DNA from: Pontibacter amylolyticus
GTDB lineage: Bacteria; Bacteroidota; Bacteroidia; Cytophagales; Hymenobacteraceae
Assembly (NCBI RefSeq): GCF_014638845.1
Contig: NZ_BMFP01000001.1
Location: forward strand, 866,591-930,590
Direction: 5' to 3'
DNA length: 64,000 bases
A program made the translations under genes and the position numbers. This document shows, piece after piece, positions 45,866 through 54,576 of the stretch. Within the stretch, counting starts at the first letter, position 1, and each line of letters opens with the position of its first letter. The notes beneath the pieces were generated by a model. The model made no database searches. It saw only the letters and a list, made by a program, of their open reading frames with translations, and had not been told where the DNA came from.

Positions 45866-46429
45866 ATGCAGTATTGGAAGCAATTCAGGAGGCAGACACA
45901 CCGGCTGGTGGGGTACGATTACCGCCAGGAAGGGCTGTATTTTATTACTATCTGCACGAAGGACATAGAGCACTTCTTTGGGGAGGTATGCAAGGGGGAA
46001 ATGAAATTGTCAGCAGCAGGTGCCATTGCACAGCAAAATTGGTTGGCAATACCTGAACACTACCCTTATACCTGCCTGCACTAATTTGTAGTGATGCCAA
46101 ACCATGTGCATGGCATCATCGAGATTACAGGGGCTTTCAGCAATTATACTACTCCAACTATCGGGTTTACTTCAGAAAAGAATGACTACATGGCCTCTAT
46201 CTCTCCTAAATCCGGCTCTGTTTCCCGCATTATCAGTTCGTATAAAGCAGCCTGCACAAGCATGATCCGCAGCATGGGCACACCTGAATTCTCCTGGCAG
46301 GCACGCTTTCACGATCACATCATCCGCACCCCTCAATCCCACGACCGTATCAGCCAATACATTCTCCACAACCCGCAGCAATGGACACAAGTCCGCTATA
46401 ACCTCAAATGTACCGACGTTACACCGTAA
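45866..46429 (+). pseudogene. REP-associated tyrosine transposase (RAYT, Y1/IS200-like), broken by an in-frame stop
   Basis: The frame encodes MQYWKQFRRQTHRLVGYDY, YFITICTKD..HFFGEV and AIAQQNWLAIPEHYP, then TAA at 46082, then continues in the same frame with FVVMPNHVHGIIEI, the HUH catalytic motif, and SRIISSYKAACT. Family members usually have an acidic or Glu/Asp codon at the stop position (for example GAA to TAA), so a single base change could account for it. The Tyr nucleophile region near the end is FHDHIIRTPQSHDRISQYI. It ends inside the right REP hairpin. Known RAYTs mobilise flanking REP elements. This copy is likely inactive. Confidence 0.85.
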
Positions 46430-46434
46430 CGTCG
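46406..46434 (-). repeat. REP hairpin, right copy flanking the RAYT remnant
   Basis: AAATGTAC then CGACGTTAC, loop ACC, and GTAACGTCG. It is an inverted copy of the left REP and overlaps the last codons of the transposase remnant. Confidence 0.85.
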
Positions 46435-46566
46435 CTGCGAGAACCATGTGTATTGCATTAGCTTTGAAAGTGCTCAGAGTCGGAGACCGAGACGATAACG
46501 TCAGAAGATGGCAGTTCTTAATTATGTAGGCTTTGTTACGATGACAGTGCAGTCATAGGCTTTTTA

Positions 46567-46598
46567 TAATATATTATTTACATTGCAGTAATATATTA
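46567..46598. promoter_or_regulatory. Paired TAATATATTA palindromes before the helicase fusion gene
   Basis: Two identical 10-base palindromes TAATATATTA lie 22 bases apart, about two helix turns, and 24 bases before the ATG of the helicase gene. They could be operator half-sites or simply AT-rich promoter DNA. Confidence 0.35.
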
Positions 46599-46621
46599 AT
46601 TAAGTACCAGGCCTTTACCGG

Positions 46622-49600
46622 ATGGAGCACGTTGCCTTTTTTGACTTGGAAGTAAGCATGCAGCCCAAAACAAGGATTCAAAGTATTGGATCTTGGTTTA
46701 AAGGTCGTACGCTTCATTCTCAATCTGTCTATGATTTTGAACAGTTTCAGCAAGAGGCTAAATACCTTTGCGGGCACAATATTCTGGCGCATGACCTCCC
46801 CTATCTCAAGAATGCAGGTGCATCAGCAGCTTTCTTTCGCAAGCAGTTCATTGATACGCTCTACCTCTCACCGCTCTTCTTTCCGAACCGGCCTTACCAC
46901 CGGCTGATAAAAGACTACCGGCTGGTGATTGAGCATTACAATAACCCGGTAGAGGACTCGAAAATTGCGGCTGATCTTTTAGAAGAATGTCTCGGTGCTT
47001 ACTTTAATATACCTTCGCAGTTAAGAAGCATCATTCACCAACTACTCAGTAAGCACGATACCTTTTCCGCTTTCTTTGAATTGATAGAAGAAGGTAAACC
47101 AGCTGCAGAAGAGGAACAGCTCGAGTCACAGATCCTGTCATATTTTGAAAACAGGATTTGCTCTAACACCAGCCTTGTTCCGCTTATATACCAACAGTCG
47201 GTTCCTTTAGCTTATGCCCTTGCCCTAATCAATGCTCCGGACCAAGGGTCTATTATCCCACCCTGGCTGTTGCACCGCTTTCCGGAGATTGTTACTGTTC
47301 TACAACAGCTCAGGGGCACTTCTTGTCAACAGCCTACCTGCCACTATTGCGAAAAGTATCTTTCGCCGGTAGCAGGTCTAAGGAAATACTTTGGATATGA
47401 TGGGTTCCGGAAGTTTACCGAGAGTGAGCAAACTCCTCTGCAGCAGCAGGTTGTAGAAGCAGGACTCAGATGTGAATCACTGGTGGCTATTTTCCCGACG
47501 GGTGGTGGTAAATCCTTAACATTCCAATTGCCTGCTCTCATGAAGGGTGAGGCAAACCGCGGGCTAACAGTGGTTATCTCTCCCCTGCAGGCTCTTATGA
47601 AAGACCAGGTGGATGTGCTCCGAAACCGGTTCGACATCACCACGGCTGTGGCCATCAATGGTCTGCTTTCTCCATTGGAGCGTGCCGATGCTATTCAGAC
47701 GGTTCAGGAGGGTGGCGCAACGCTGCTGTACATATCACCTGAGTCACTGCGCTCCAACACCATTTACCGGCTCCTCAAAGGCAGACAGATCGAACGCTTT
47801 GTGATCGACGAGGCGCACTGCTTTTCTTCCTGGGGCCAAGACTTCCGTGTGGACTACCTGTATATCGGCCGCTTCTTAAAGGAACTGGCTGAAGCAAAAA
47901 ACCTGCAGCATCCTATACCTGTCTCGTGCTTTACCGCTACGGCTAAGCCTGAAGTAGTGGAGGATATTGTTAAGTATTTCAAGGAGCAGGCTAACCTGGA
48001 CCTAAAACTGTATCAGACAAGCGCTTCCCGTAAGAACCTGACCTACAACGCATCAAAAGTTGAAGGAAAGGAAGCCAAGCTACAGCAATTAAAAGACCTG
48101 TTGCAGGACCTGACGGAGCCGGCCATTGTGTATGTGAGCCGAACCAAGACGGCAGAATTCGTTGCAGAGGAGCTTAAAAAATCTGGTATAAAGGCTGCGG
48201 CTTTTCATGGTAGAATGGAGTCTGATTTGAAGATCAGAATTCAGGACAGCTTTATGGCCGGCGACACGAATGTGATCGTGGCGACCTCCGCTTTCGGGAT
48301 GGGGGTTGATAAGGAAAACGTAAAACTAGTCGTGCACTATGATATTTCCGACTCATTGGAGAACTACCTGCAGGAGGCGGGGCGTGCCGGCAGAAAACCC
48401 GATCTGCAAGCTGACTGCCATTTGCTCTTCGACGAGAACGACCTGAACGATCACTTTGCGCTTTTAAACCAAACCAAGCTCTCCAAAAAAGAAGTTGGTC
48501 AGATATGGAAAGCTGTAAAAGATTTTAAGCGGCTGAAGTTCACGAAATCTGCCTTGGAGCTGGCCAAGCAGGCTGGCTGGGACACAGACATGATGAATCT
48601 GGAAACCCAGGTAAAAGCCGCCATAGCCGCGCTGGAAGATGTAGGTTACCTCAAGCGCCAAATGAACTCGCCACGGATATTTGCGCAAAGTATCCTGGTG
48701 CGCAATGTAGAAGCTGCCAATAAAATCATACAAGCCAATACGGATAAGTTTCCGGACGATGAACTGCAACAGGCTGTAAGGATATTTCAGTACCTCATCT
48801 CCCGCGAAGACACAATGGTCGACGCGCTTTCCGATCATTTGGGTATTGAAAAAGAAACAGTAGTTAGAATCCTGCTTCACTTCAAGGAGCTCGGTTTGCT
48901 TGGTGATACCAGAGACCTGACAGCACTCATAAACCCTGCCCGAAGCGAGAAGAACTCGGAGCGGTGTTACCAGCGCTATGCGAAACTGGAGAAAGCGCTA
49001 TTGGAAGTATTACTTCCGTCTGAGGAATCACCGGCTGTCTTCCAGATGCACCTACGGGACATTAATGAAAAGCTGATCGACAAAGGCTGTGATAGCAGCT
49101 CCATTGAGGCAATCCGGAACCTGCTGCAATTCTGGGAGCATAAGCATTACATCAAGAAAGAAAGGATAGATGCCCATACCCTTCTTTACCGCATTGGCTT
49201 CCGCAAAGAAAAGCAGGAAATAAAAAAGGCCATTCAGGATCGACTTACCCGGTCTGCTGACGTCGTGCAGTGGCTGTGCCAACAGAACGCGCTCGAGATA
49301 GCCAACAAGCAGAAGCAGGATGATACTGCCCTCGAGTTCTCGATGGTGGAAATGAAAAAGCAGGTGGAGCGGAATAACATTATGCTGCCGAAAGCCTCCC
49401 TCACGGAGTATGAAGCTGACCTGCTATACCTGCACATCATTGGGTCCATCAAACTCGAGGGCGGTCTTTTTGTACTTTATAACCCCATGACCATTGAGCG
49501 GCTCATAGAAGATAACCGCAAGCAGTACACCATTGAAGACTACAGCAAGCTGGAGCGGCATTATGAGAAAAAGGTAGAGCAGATCCATATCATAGGGGAG

Positions 49601-51508
49601 TACGCCAAAAAGCAGCTCCGCAACCACATCGAAGCCCTTAGCTTTGTAGACGACTATTTCCGCCTGGGCTATGAAGCTTTTGTGCAACGGCATTTCCGAA
49701 ATGAAAAGGGAAAGCTGAAGCAGCCTATTACGGACAAGAAGTACCGGGAAATTTTTGCGGCGCTCTCTCCCGATCAAACACAGGTCATCAAAGACAACAA
49801 GAGCCCCCACATATTAGTTGGTGCCGGACCTGGCAGCGGTAAAACGCGGGTGCTGGTACACAAGGTGGCCGCTTTGCTGATGATGGAGGACATTAAGCCG
49901 GAGCAGTTCCTGATGCTGACCTTCTCCCGCCCTGCCGCTACCGAGTTCAAGGAAAGGCTGCACAAGCTGATCGGAAAATCTGCCTATCACATTGACATCT
50001 ATACCTACCACGGTTTTGCCTTTCAGCTGCTGGGCCGGGTTGGTGATCTGAAGAAGTCTGACAATGTAATCAAGCAGGCGACAGAAGGTTTGACGAATGA
50101 CGATGTTTCAAGCGACCGGCTCAAGTGCAAGAGCGTGATTGTGGTAGATGAGTACCAGGACATCAGCCAGCAGGAATACGATTTCCTGAACAAGATCATC
50201 GAGCTGGCCGATGATGTACGGGTGATTGTGGTAGGAGACGATGACCAGAACATCTATGAGTTCAGAGGTTCCTCCGTGTCCTTTATGCGTGATTTTGTAC
50301 GGGATAAGCAGGCAACCAAATACCTGTTCAGCACCAACTACCGGGCATGCTTTAACCTGGTGAATTTCTCTAACCAGTTCCTTGAGCTATTCAAGTCCGA
50401 CAGGTTAAAAGCCGGGCTGCCCCTGATGGCCTATAAGCAGACTTTTGGTGATATTTGCCTGACACGTTACAAGCCTGCTTCTGACCTGGTGACTCCTTTG
50501 GTGCAGGATGTAGTAAAGCGAAAGCTTACAGGTACCGTAGCCGTGTTGACACACACCAATGAGGAGGCCTTGCTGGTACAAAACCTGTTGCTTCAACAGA
50601 ATATACATACCCGCCTGATCATGGCGCAGGATGGCTTCTCATTGCGGCAGCTGCTGGAACTGAAGTGCTTCAGTTGGTACATTCGGGATAAAGTCAGCAG
50701 CGAGCTTGGCTTTATCCCGAAAGAGGACTGGGAGCAAAGCCGTAACCGGATCGAGCAGGAGTTTGCCGGTTCAACTAATTTAAATCTGAGCATAGATGTA
50801 ATAGCTGAATTTGAACGAACAAGTGGCGAGCGAAAGTTTTGGTCAGACTGGCTGGCTTATGTACAGGAGGCACGTGCTGAGGACTTTATTTACCCGGAGG
50901 CGAATAAGGTATTGGTATCTACCATGCACAAGGCCAAAGGAAAGGAATTTGACCATGTCTTCTTGCTACTAAAAAATTACAAGCTGGAGAAAGAGTCGAA
51001 TAAGCGTGTTGTGTATGTGGCCATCACCCGGGCCAAGCAATCCCTGTATATCCATACCGACCAGTCTTATTTTGACCAGATCAAAGTTGATCAACTGACG
51101 AGAGAAGAAGACCATACCTTATACCCAGCTCCGAAAGAGCTGCAACTGGAAACGAGTATGAAAGATGTGAAACTAGGTTTCTATAAGCAGCCTCTCACTA
51201 AAGAAGTGGTTAAACAACTTGAGGCCGGTACCTCTCTGGAGTTATCAAAAGAACCTGCTGCTGGTTTGCTGTTCTCAACTGCTCCTGTCGTAGCCTTCTC
51301 TCAGAAGTTTAAGCAAGAGCTCGCGAAATTATTCGCGCAAGGCTATACCCTGCAAAGCGCCGAAATAGCGCATGTTGTAGTATGGTATTGTGAAGATGAT
51401 GGGAAAGAATATCGGGTGGTTCTGCCGAGATTGTATTTGCAGAGGACACTTGCGGAGCCAGAAAATTCATTACCCAATATTGGAGTAGCTTACTCTAGTT
51501 ATACTTAA
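46622..51508 (+). CDS. Exonuclease-like / RecQ / UvrD triple-domain DNA helicase fusion
   Basis: A 1628-residue protein. Residues 1-130 look like a DEDD 3'-5' exonuclease: Asp8-x-Glu10 (FFDLEVS), HNILAHDLPYL with Asp58, and Asp112 in VEDSKIA. Residues 265-650 are a RecQ helicase: FPTGGGKS (291-298), DEAH (396-399), TATAKPEVVEDI and AGRAGRKPD. A middle part of helical and winged segments follows (650-1050). Residues 1050-1510 are a UvrD/Rep-type SF1 helicase: AGPGSGKT (1068-1075), DEYQD (1176-1180), GDDDQNIYEFRGSS, STMHKAKGKEF and YVAITRAK. All ATPase motifs look intact. Single enzymes of this build occur in Bacteroidota, often annotated only as RecQ. A role in DNA repair or phage defence is inference, favoured by the neighbours. 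Confidence 0.9.
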   Translation: MEHVAFFDLEVSMQPKTRIQSIGSWFKGRTLHSQSVYDFEQFQQEAKYLCGHNILAHDLPYLKNAGASAAFFRKQFIDTLYLSPLFFPNRPYHRLIKDYRLVIEHYNNPVEDSKIAADLLEECLGAYFNIPSQLRSIIHQLLSKHDTFSAFFELIEEGKPAAEEEQLESQILSYFENRICSNTSLVPLIYQQSVPLAYALALINAPDQGSIIPPWLLHRFPEIVTVLQQLRGTSCQQPTCHYCEKYLSPVAGLRKYFGYDGFRKFTESEQTPLQQQVVEAGLRCESLVAIFPTGGGKSLTFQLPALMKGEANRGLTVVISPLQALMKDQVDVLRNRFDITTAVAINGLLSPLERADAIQTVQEGGATLLYISPESLRSNTIYRLLKGRQIERFVIDEAHCFSSWGQDFRVDYLYIGRFLKELAEAKNLQHPIPVSCFTATAKPEVVEDIVKYFKEQANLDLKLYQTSASRKNLTYNASKVEGKEAKLQQLKDLLQDLTEPAIVYVSRTKTAEFVAEELKKSGIKAAAFHGRMESDLKIRIQDSFMAGDTNVIVATSAFGMGVDKENVKLVVHYDISDSLENYLQEAGRAGRKPDLQADCHLLFDENDLNDHFALLNQTKLSKKEVGQIWKAVKDFKRLKFTKSALELAKQAGWDTDMMNLETQVKAAIAALEDVGYLKRQMNSPRIFAQSILVRNVEAANKIIQANTDKFPDDELQQAVRIFQYLISREDTMVDALSDHLGIEKETVVRILLHFKELGLLGDTRDLTALINPARSEKNSERCYQRYAKLEKALLEVLLPSEESPAVFQMHLRDINEKLIDKGCDSSSIEAIRNLLQFWEHKHYIKKERIDAHTLLYRIGFRKEKQEIKKAIQDRLTRSADVVQWLCQQNALEIANKQKQDDTALEFSMVEMKKQVERNNIMLPKASLTEYEADLLYLHIIGSIKLEGGLFVLYNPMTIERLIEDNRKQYTIEDYSKLERHYEKKVEQIHIIGEYAKKQLRNHIEALSFVDDYFRLGYEAFVQRHFRNEKGKLKQPITDKKYREIFAALSPDQTQVIKDNKSPHILVGAGPGSGKTRVLVHKVAALLMMEDIKPEQFLMLTFSRPAATEFKERLHKLIGKSAYHIDIYTYHGFAFQLLGRVGDLKKSDNVIKQATEGLTNDDVSSDRLKCKSVIVVDEYQDISQQEYDFLNKIIELADDVRVIVVGDDDQNIYEFRGSSVSFMRDFVRDKQATKYLFSTNYRACFNLVNFSNQFLELFKSDRLKAGLPLMAYKQTFGDICLTRYKPASDLVTPLVQDVVKRKLTGTVAVLTHTNEEALLVQNLLLQQNIHTRLIMAQDGFSLRQLLELKCFSWYIRDKVSSELGFIPKEDWEQSRNRIEQEFAGSTNLNLSIDVIAEFERTSGERKFWSDWLAYVQEARAEDFIYPEANKVLVSTMHKAKGKEFDHVFLLLKNYKLEKESNKRVVYVAITRAKQSLYIHTDQSYFDQIKVDQLTREEDHTLYPAPKELQLETSMKDVKLGFYKQPLTKEVVKQLEAGTSLELSKEPAAGLLFSTAPVVAFSQKFKQELAKLFAQGYTLQSAEIAHVVVWYCEDDGKEYRVVLPRLYLQRTLAEPENSLPNIGVAYSSYT

Positions 51509-51764
51509 TGTGGTATAGAGTGAAGATACTTTGTTAAATAGGCAATTTGATACATGCTCTCTTTAAGGCCCGATTAAGTGTAATGACCATTTAGTTCGCC
51601 AAAATATACAATTTAAATAATGCTAATAACCAATCAATTGATGTTTTGAGAAAATCTATTACTTGGTGAAACAATCTTACGGTTTTTATAGTATTGATAT
51701 ATTCGTATAATACTATAATTAATTAACAAGAAAGTAAAATTGTAAAGAATCAAAAGTTGAAATT
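51509..51764. other. AT-rich spacer
   Basis: Base composition drops sharply after the helicase gene. No frame or hairpin is seen; it probably holds the promoter of the DUF4468 gene. Confidence 0.45.
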
Positions 51765-52340
51765 ATGAATCTATTTTATGCTTTTCTGGTATCAATGTCA
51801 ATTTCTACTTCCTTATTATCAATGCAGTCTCAACCCATATTAGATAAAGTTGAAATTAAATCTGAAGCTTTAACTTATTCCGAAGTGATCGAGATACCTA
51901 TAGTTGATAAGGATAAGCTTTTTATCCGTGGTCGTGAATGGTTTAATGAAAATTTTAAATCATCTAGAAATGTTTTGCAGATTGAGGACAAGGAAACTGG
52001 AGAGCTAGCCGGGAAAGGAATAATGTCTATTAAAACTTCATACAGATCTTTGGGAGATAGGCCTTATCATGCGGATGTAAGCTTTACTATGAATGTATGG
52101 GTAAAAGATGGAAAGTATAAGTATGAGATAAGCAATTTTGAGGCTGGAGGCACTCAACAAGTATATAGAGGTCCAATAACTACTTCAAATGATTTAAAGG
52201 CCCAAATGATTGGATTAAGCAAAGAGAAAGCGAATGATGCTTACCTTAAATTAAAAAAGGAGGTGGATAAAGAAGCAAATCTAATGATAGCAAGTCTTAA
52301 GAAGAAAATGGCTCAAGAGTCAAATGCATCTAATTGGTAG
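51765..52340 (+). CDS. DUF4468 (TBP-like fold) exported protein
   Basis: A 191-residue protein with a hydrophobic N-terminus (MNLFYAFLVSMSISTSLLS) that is a likely signal peptide. The segment KDKLFIRGREWFNENFKSS, then ETGELAGKGIMSIK and VSFTMNVWVKDGKYKYEISN, is the pattern of DUF4468, a TATA-binding-protein-like fold common in exported Bacteroidota proteins. Function is unknown. Codon use is AT-rich, unlike most of the window, so it may be recently acquired along with its spacer DNA. Confidence 0.7.
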   Translation: MNLFYAFLVSMSISTSLLSMQSQPILDKVEIKSEALTYSEVIEIPIVDKDKLFIRGREWFNENFKSSRNVLQIEDKETGELAGKGIMSIKTSYRSLGDRPYHADVSFTMNVWVKDGKYKYEISNFEAGGTQQVYRGPITTSNDLKAQMIGLSKEKANDAYLKLKKEVDKEANLMIASLKKKMAQESNASNW

Positions 52341-52737
52341 AAGTAGGCTAATATCTCAGCTCAATTATTTTAAGCTTGCTGTGCAATACTATAATCACCT
52401 ACAACAGCGGCTGCGTTACAATTAACACATCAGCATTATCCCATACGGTAAGATAACTTCTTCATATTCTTCCTTCAAGAATTTACTAATTCTATTGCCA
52501 TGTACTTTGTATTCATTATTGATATTTAATGTTGATCGTTTACCAAATAAAATAAATTAAGTATTCATAATATTTTGAGATAGCTTTCCAATACATATCC
52601 TCAAGAACTAAAACAAATAAAAAAGCAGCCTCTAATATAAGAAGACTGCTCTTTTATTAGCTACAGTTCAACTACTCCTCCTCTAACTTCAACGCCACCA
52701 GCCTAAAGCTATCCAGAGCTGCTTCAATGTTCTCAAA
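52341..52737. other. AT-rich spacer with a gene remnant on the minus strand
   Basis: About 400 bases with no full gene. The last part holds the C-terminal remnant listed next and, at about 52622-52660, an imperfect hairpin (AAAAGCAGCCTCT with AGAAGACTGCTCTTTT) that would be its terminator. Confidence 0.5.
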
Positions 52738-52746
52738 GTGGTACAG
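52672..52746 (-). pseudogene. C-terminal remnant of an unidentified gene
   Basis: On the minus strand the frame reads LYHFENIEAALDSFRLVALK then LEEE and stop, with an ordinary core-like codon mix and a terminator-like hairpin just beyond. Upstream the frame turns to AT-rich unrelated sequence and soon stops. It looks like the last ~25 codons of a gene whose body was lost at about 52746. I cannot name the family. Confidence 0.45.
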
Positions 52747-52989
52747 GTGAAAAACGGTTACGATAGCTTGAATAGAGACAACTATGCTAATATTGACGGA
52801 AACGTGTACTTATTTACAACGAAAGGCCAAGTCTACGGGAAAAATAGAGAAAATGTGTTTTCAGTCAATCCAAAAGATATAACTAGCTTCCTTTATAGGA
52901 ACATTGATTTAATGCCTACAAAAATCAAAACTTGGTTATTACTGACCCTACCAACTTTAAATCCAGCACCAGAGCTTAGTGAAGTCTAA
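52738..52989 (+). CDS. Short open frame of doubtful status
   Basis: An 83-codon frame with a GTG start that overlaps the minus-strand remnant. The middle (YANIDGNVYLFTTKGQVYGK, then ENVFSVNPKDITSFLYRNID) looks protein-like, but the end is not, and there is no promoter or binding site I can see. It is probably a fragment of a gene brought in with AT-rich DNA. No family recognised. Confidence 0.3.
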   Translation: MVQVKNGYDSLNRDNYANIDGNVYLFTTKGQVYGKNRENVFSVNPKDITSFLYRNIDLMPTKIKTWLLLTLPTLNPAPELSEV

Positions 52990-53055
52990 AAAATTGTAAT
53001 AGCCACTACATGAGCTGACACTGTTGCAAACTTCGCTTGCAGTAAGCTTATGAAG

Positions 53056-53113
53056 CTATTCTCATTGGCAACCCCTCCACACTAAAGTGTGGAGGGGTTG
53101 CCAATGAGAATAG
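53056..53113. repeat. Perfect 28-bp stem hairpin in the McrBC 3' spacer
   Basis: Arms of 28 bases (53056-53083 and 53086-53113) are exact inverses around AA. The centre is CCCCTCCACACTAAAGTGTG. No T run follows on either side, so it is not a typical terminator. It lies about 105 bases past the mcrC stop codon. It could be a mobile-element end, a REP-like unit or a structured RNA. Confidence 0.8.
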
Positions 53114-53217
53114 TTAAGTTAGGGACGTCAGTGAAAATTTTGCTCATACGCCTTAAATATCAACTTACATCCTGACTATTTCACATAATATCATCTCTTA
53201 CTTAATTGGAAGAAAAC

Positions 53218-54576
53218 TTATAGACCTAATGCTTTTATGATTCTGTTGACTAGCTTAAGCCTAGTTAAAGTAAATAAACTAGTTAAATTTATGTTGTCAT
53301 TGTAGCCTTCATTTATCAGGCTCTCATTTATAATCGGAAGTTGAAAAGCCCTTATCTTTACCTGCTTTCCTCCTGCCAGCTTATCTTCAATAAGCACCTC
53401 ACTCACCCGTTCCTGGTAACCTTGTATGGTGTTAGGATAGAACAGCACAATCTCATCTGTATTGAAGCGCACGGCATAGGCAAACATCTGATAAAGATCC
53501 CCTTGGGCGATTCCCTTCTTAGGGTCTTTTTCATCAGAATAAACGATTTTATATTTCGTGTCCGCTATAACGCTCTTCCCCCCTATCTTCAAGAGTAAGT
53601 CCGGCCGAAGCGCAAAAGCTTCCTCCTTATCCAGATAAGTGGAGCTAACCTGCGCCTTTGCCTGCACGTCCTTGACTTCTTTCTCGATGAAACCGAAGAC
53701 GAAGTCTTCAAAAACATACTCCATCGGAAGCAGGAAAGCAAAAAGCTTCAGGTCCTGCTTATAGTTAAAGGATATGCAGTTGCTTAAGAATAAGTAACAG
53801 TAATCCCGCACTGCCTCGAACTCCCCAAACATGGGGTTAAACTGTATGCTGGCACACTCCTCGGCTGTTGCCTGCACATCCGTCACCTCGTCCAATATAA
53901 ACAGGATCTCCCGCAGATACTTTTTATTCTCGGAGCTGGTCGTATTCCGGAACAGCAAGCTCGCCACATACTTGATGATCCGGTTAAACTTGTTGTCCAG
54001 CACGAAGGCGTCATAGGTGCAGTTCAGCTTATGCCACCTTCCCCTGGAGATATTCTCATGGATGTAAGTACTGGTATTCAGCCGCCCTTTGATAAAAGGT
54101 AATTCATGGCTAATTTCTTCATATTGCTGGTAAATGGAGCTGGTCAGCAGTTCACGGGTATACTTAGAGAACAGGTAAATCAGCACTTCAAAGAAGTCAC
54201 TTTTCAAGTTACCAAGTGCTGTCTGGTAATTAGGGAATTTGATCTTCCGGCAGTAGCTCAGCCACCACAGGATATGACACTGCATCGCCTGGATTTCCTC
54301 AGGGGAGCTCTCAGCACCTGGCTTGTAAAAGATCTTTGGAAGCAGGTTGATGCGCTGCCCTTCAAAGTATATGACGCCTACATATTTGTTCGACTTTACT
54401 TCTTTGGTCTTGTGCAGAAACTGCACAAACTGCTGCACTTCTATTTTATCCGCCTGCCCATTCAGATAGAAGTCTGTCTTCTCCCTGTTCTTCCATACCC
54501 CATCCAGGAACTCCTCCAGCCCATCTAATGAACTGGGTAGGGTTACCTTATTCTGGTATTCGAACAGATCAATCAC
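53218..54576 (-). CDS. mcrC: McrC, nuclease subunit of a McrBC modification-dependent restriction system
   Basis: A 452-residue protein with an N-terminal strand-rich domain (GQRINLLPKIFY) and a C-terminal PD-(D/E)xK nuclease: Asp326 in ALRPDLLLKIGG, then Asp339 and Lys341 in VIADTKYK. The conserved QGDLYQMFAYA motif follows. McrC cuts DNA when driven by McrB at modified cytosine sites. It overlaps mcrB by eight bases and is the second gene. Active-site residues appear intact. Confidence 0.92.
   Translation of the reverse strand: MIDLFEYQNKVTLPSSLDGLEEFLDGVWKNREKTDFYLNGQADKIEVQQFVQFLHKTKEVKSNKYVGVIYFEGQRINLLPKIFYKPGAESSPEEIQAMQCHILWWLSYCRKIKFPNYQTALGNLKSDFFEVLIYLFSKYTRELLTSSIYQQYEEISHELPFIKGRLNTSTYIHENISRGRWHKLNCTYDAFVLDNKFNRIIKYVASLLFRNTTSSENKKYLREILFILDEVTDVQATAEECASIQFNPMFGEFEAVRDYCYLFLSNCISFNYKQDLKLFAFLLPMEYVFEDFVFGFIEKEVKDVQAKAQVSSTYLDKEEAFALRPDLLLKIGGKSVIADTKYKIVYSDEKDPKKGIAQGDLYQMFAYAVRFNTDEIVLFYPNTIQGYQERVSEVLIEDKLAGGKQVKIRAFQLPIINESLINEGYNDNINLTSLFTLTRLKLVNRIIKALGL

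Noticed and set aside
46082..46084. Frameshift as the cause of the broken transposase
   Set aside because: The frame before and after TAA is the same, so it is a nonsense change and not a shift.
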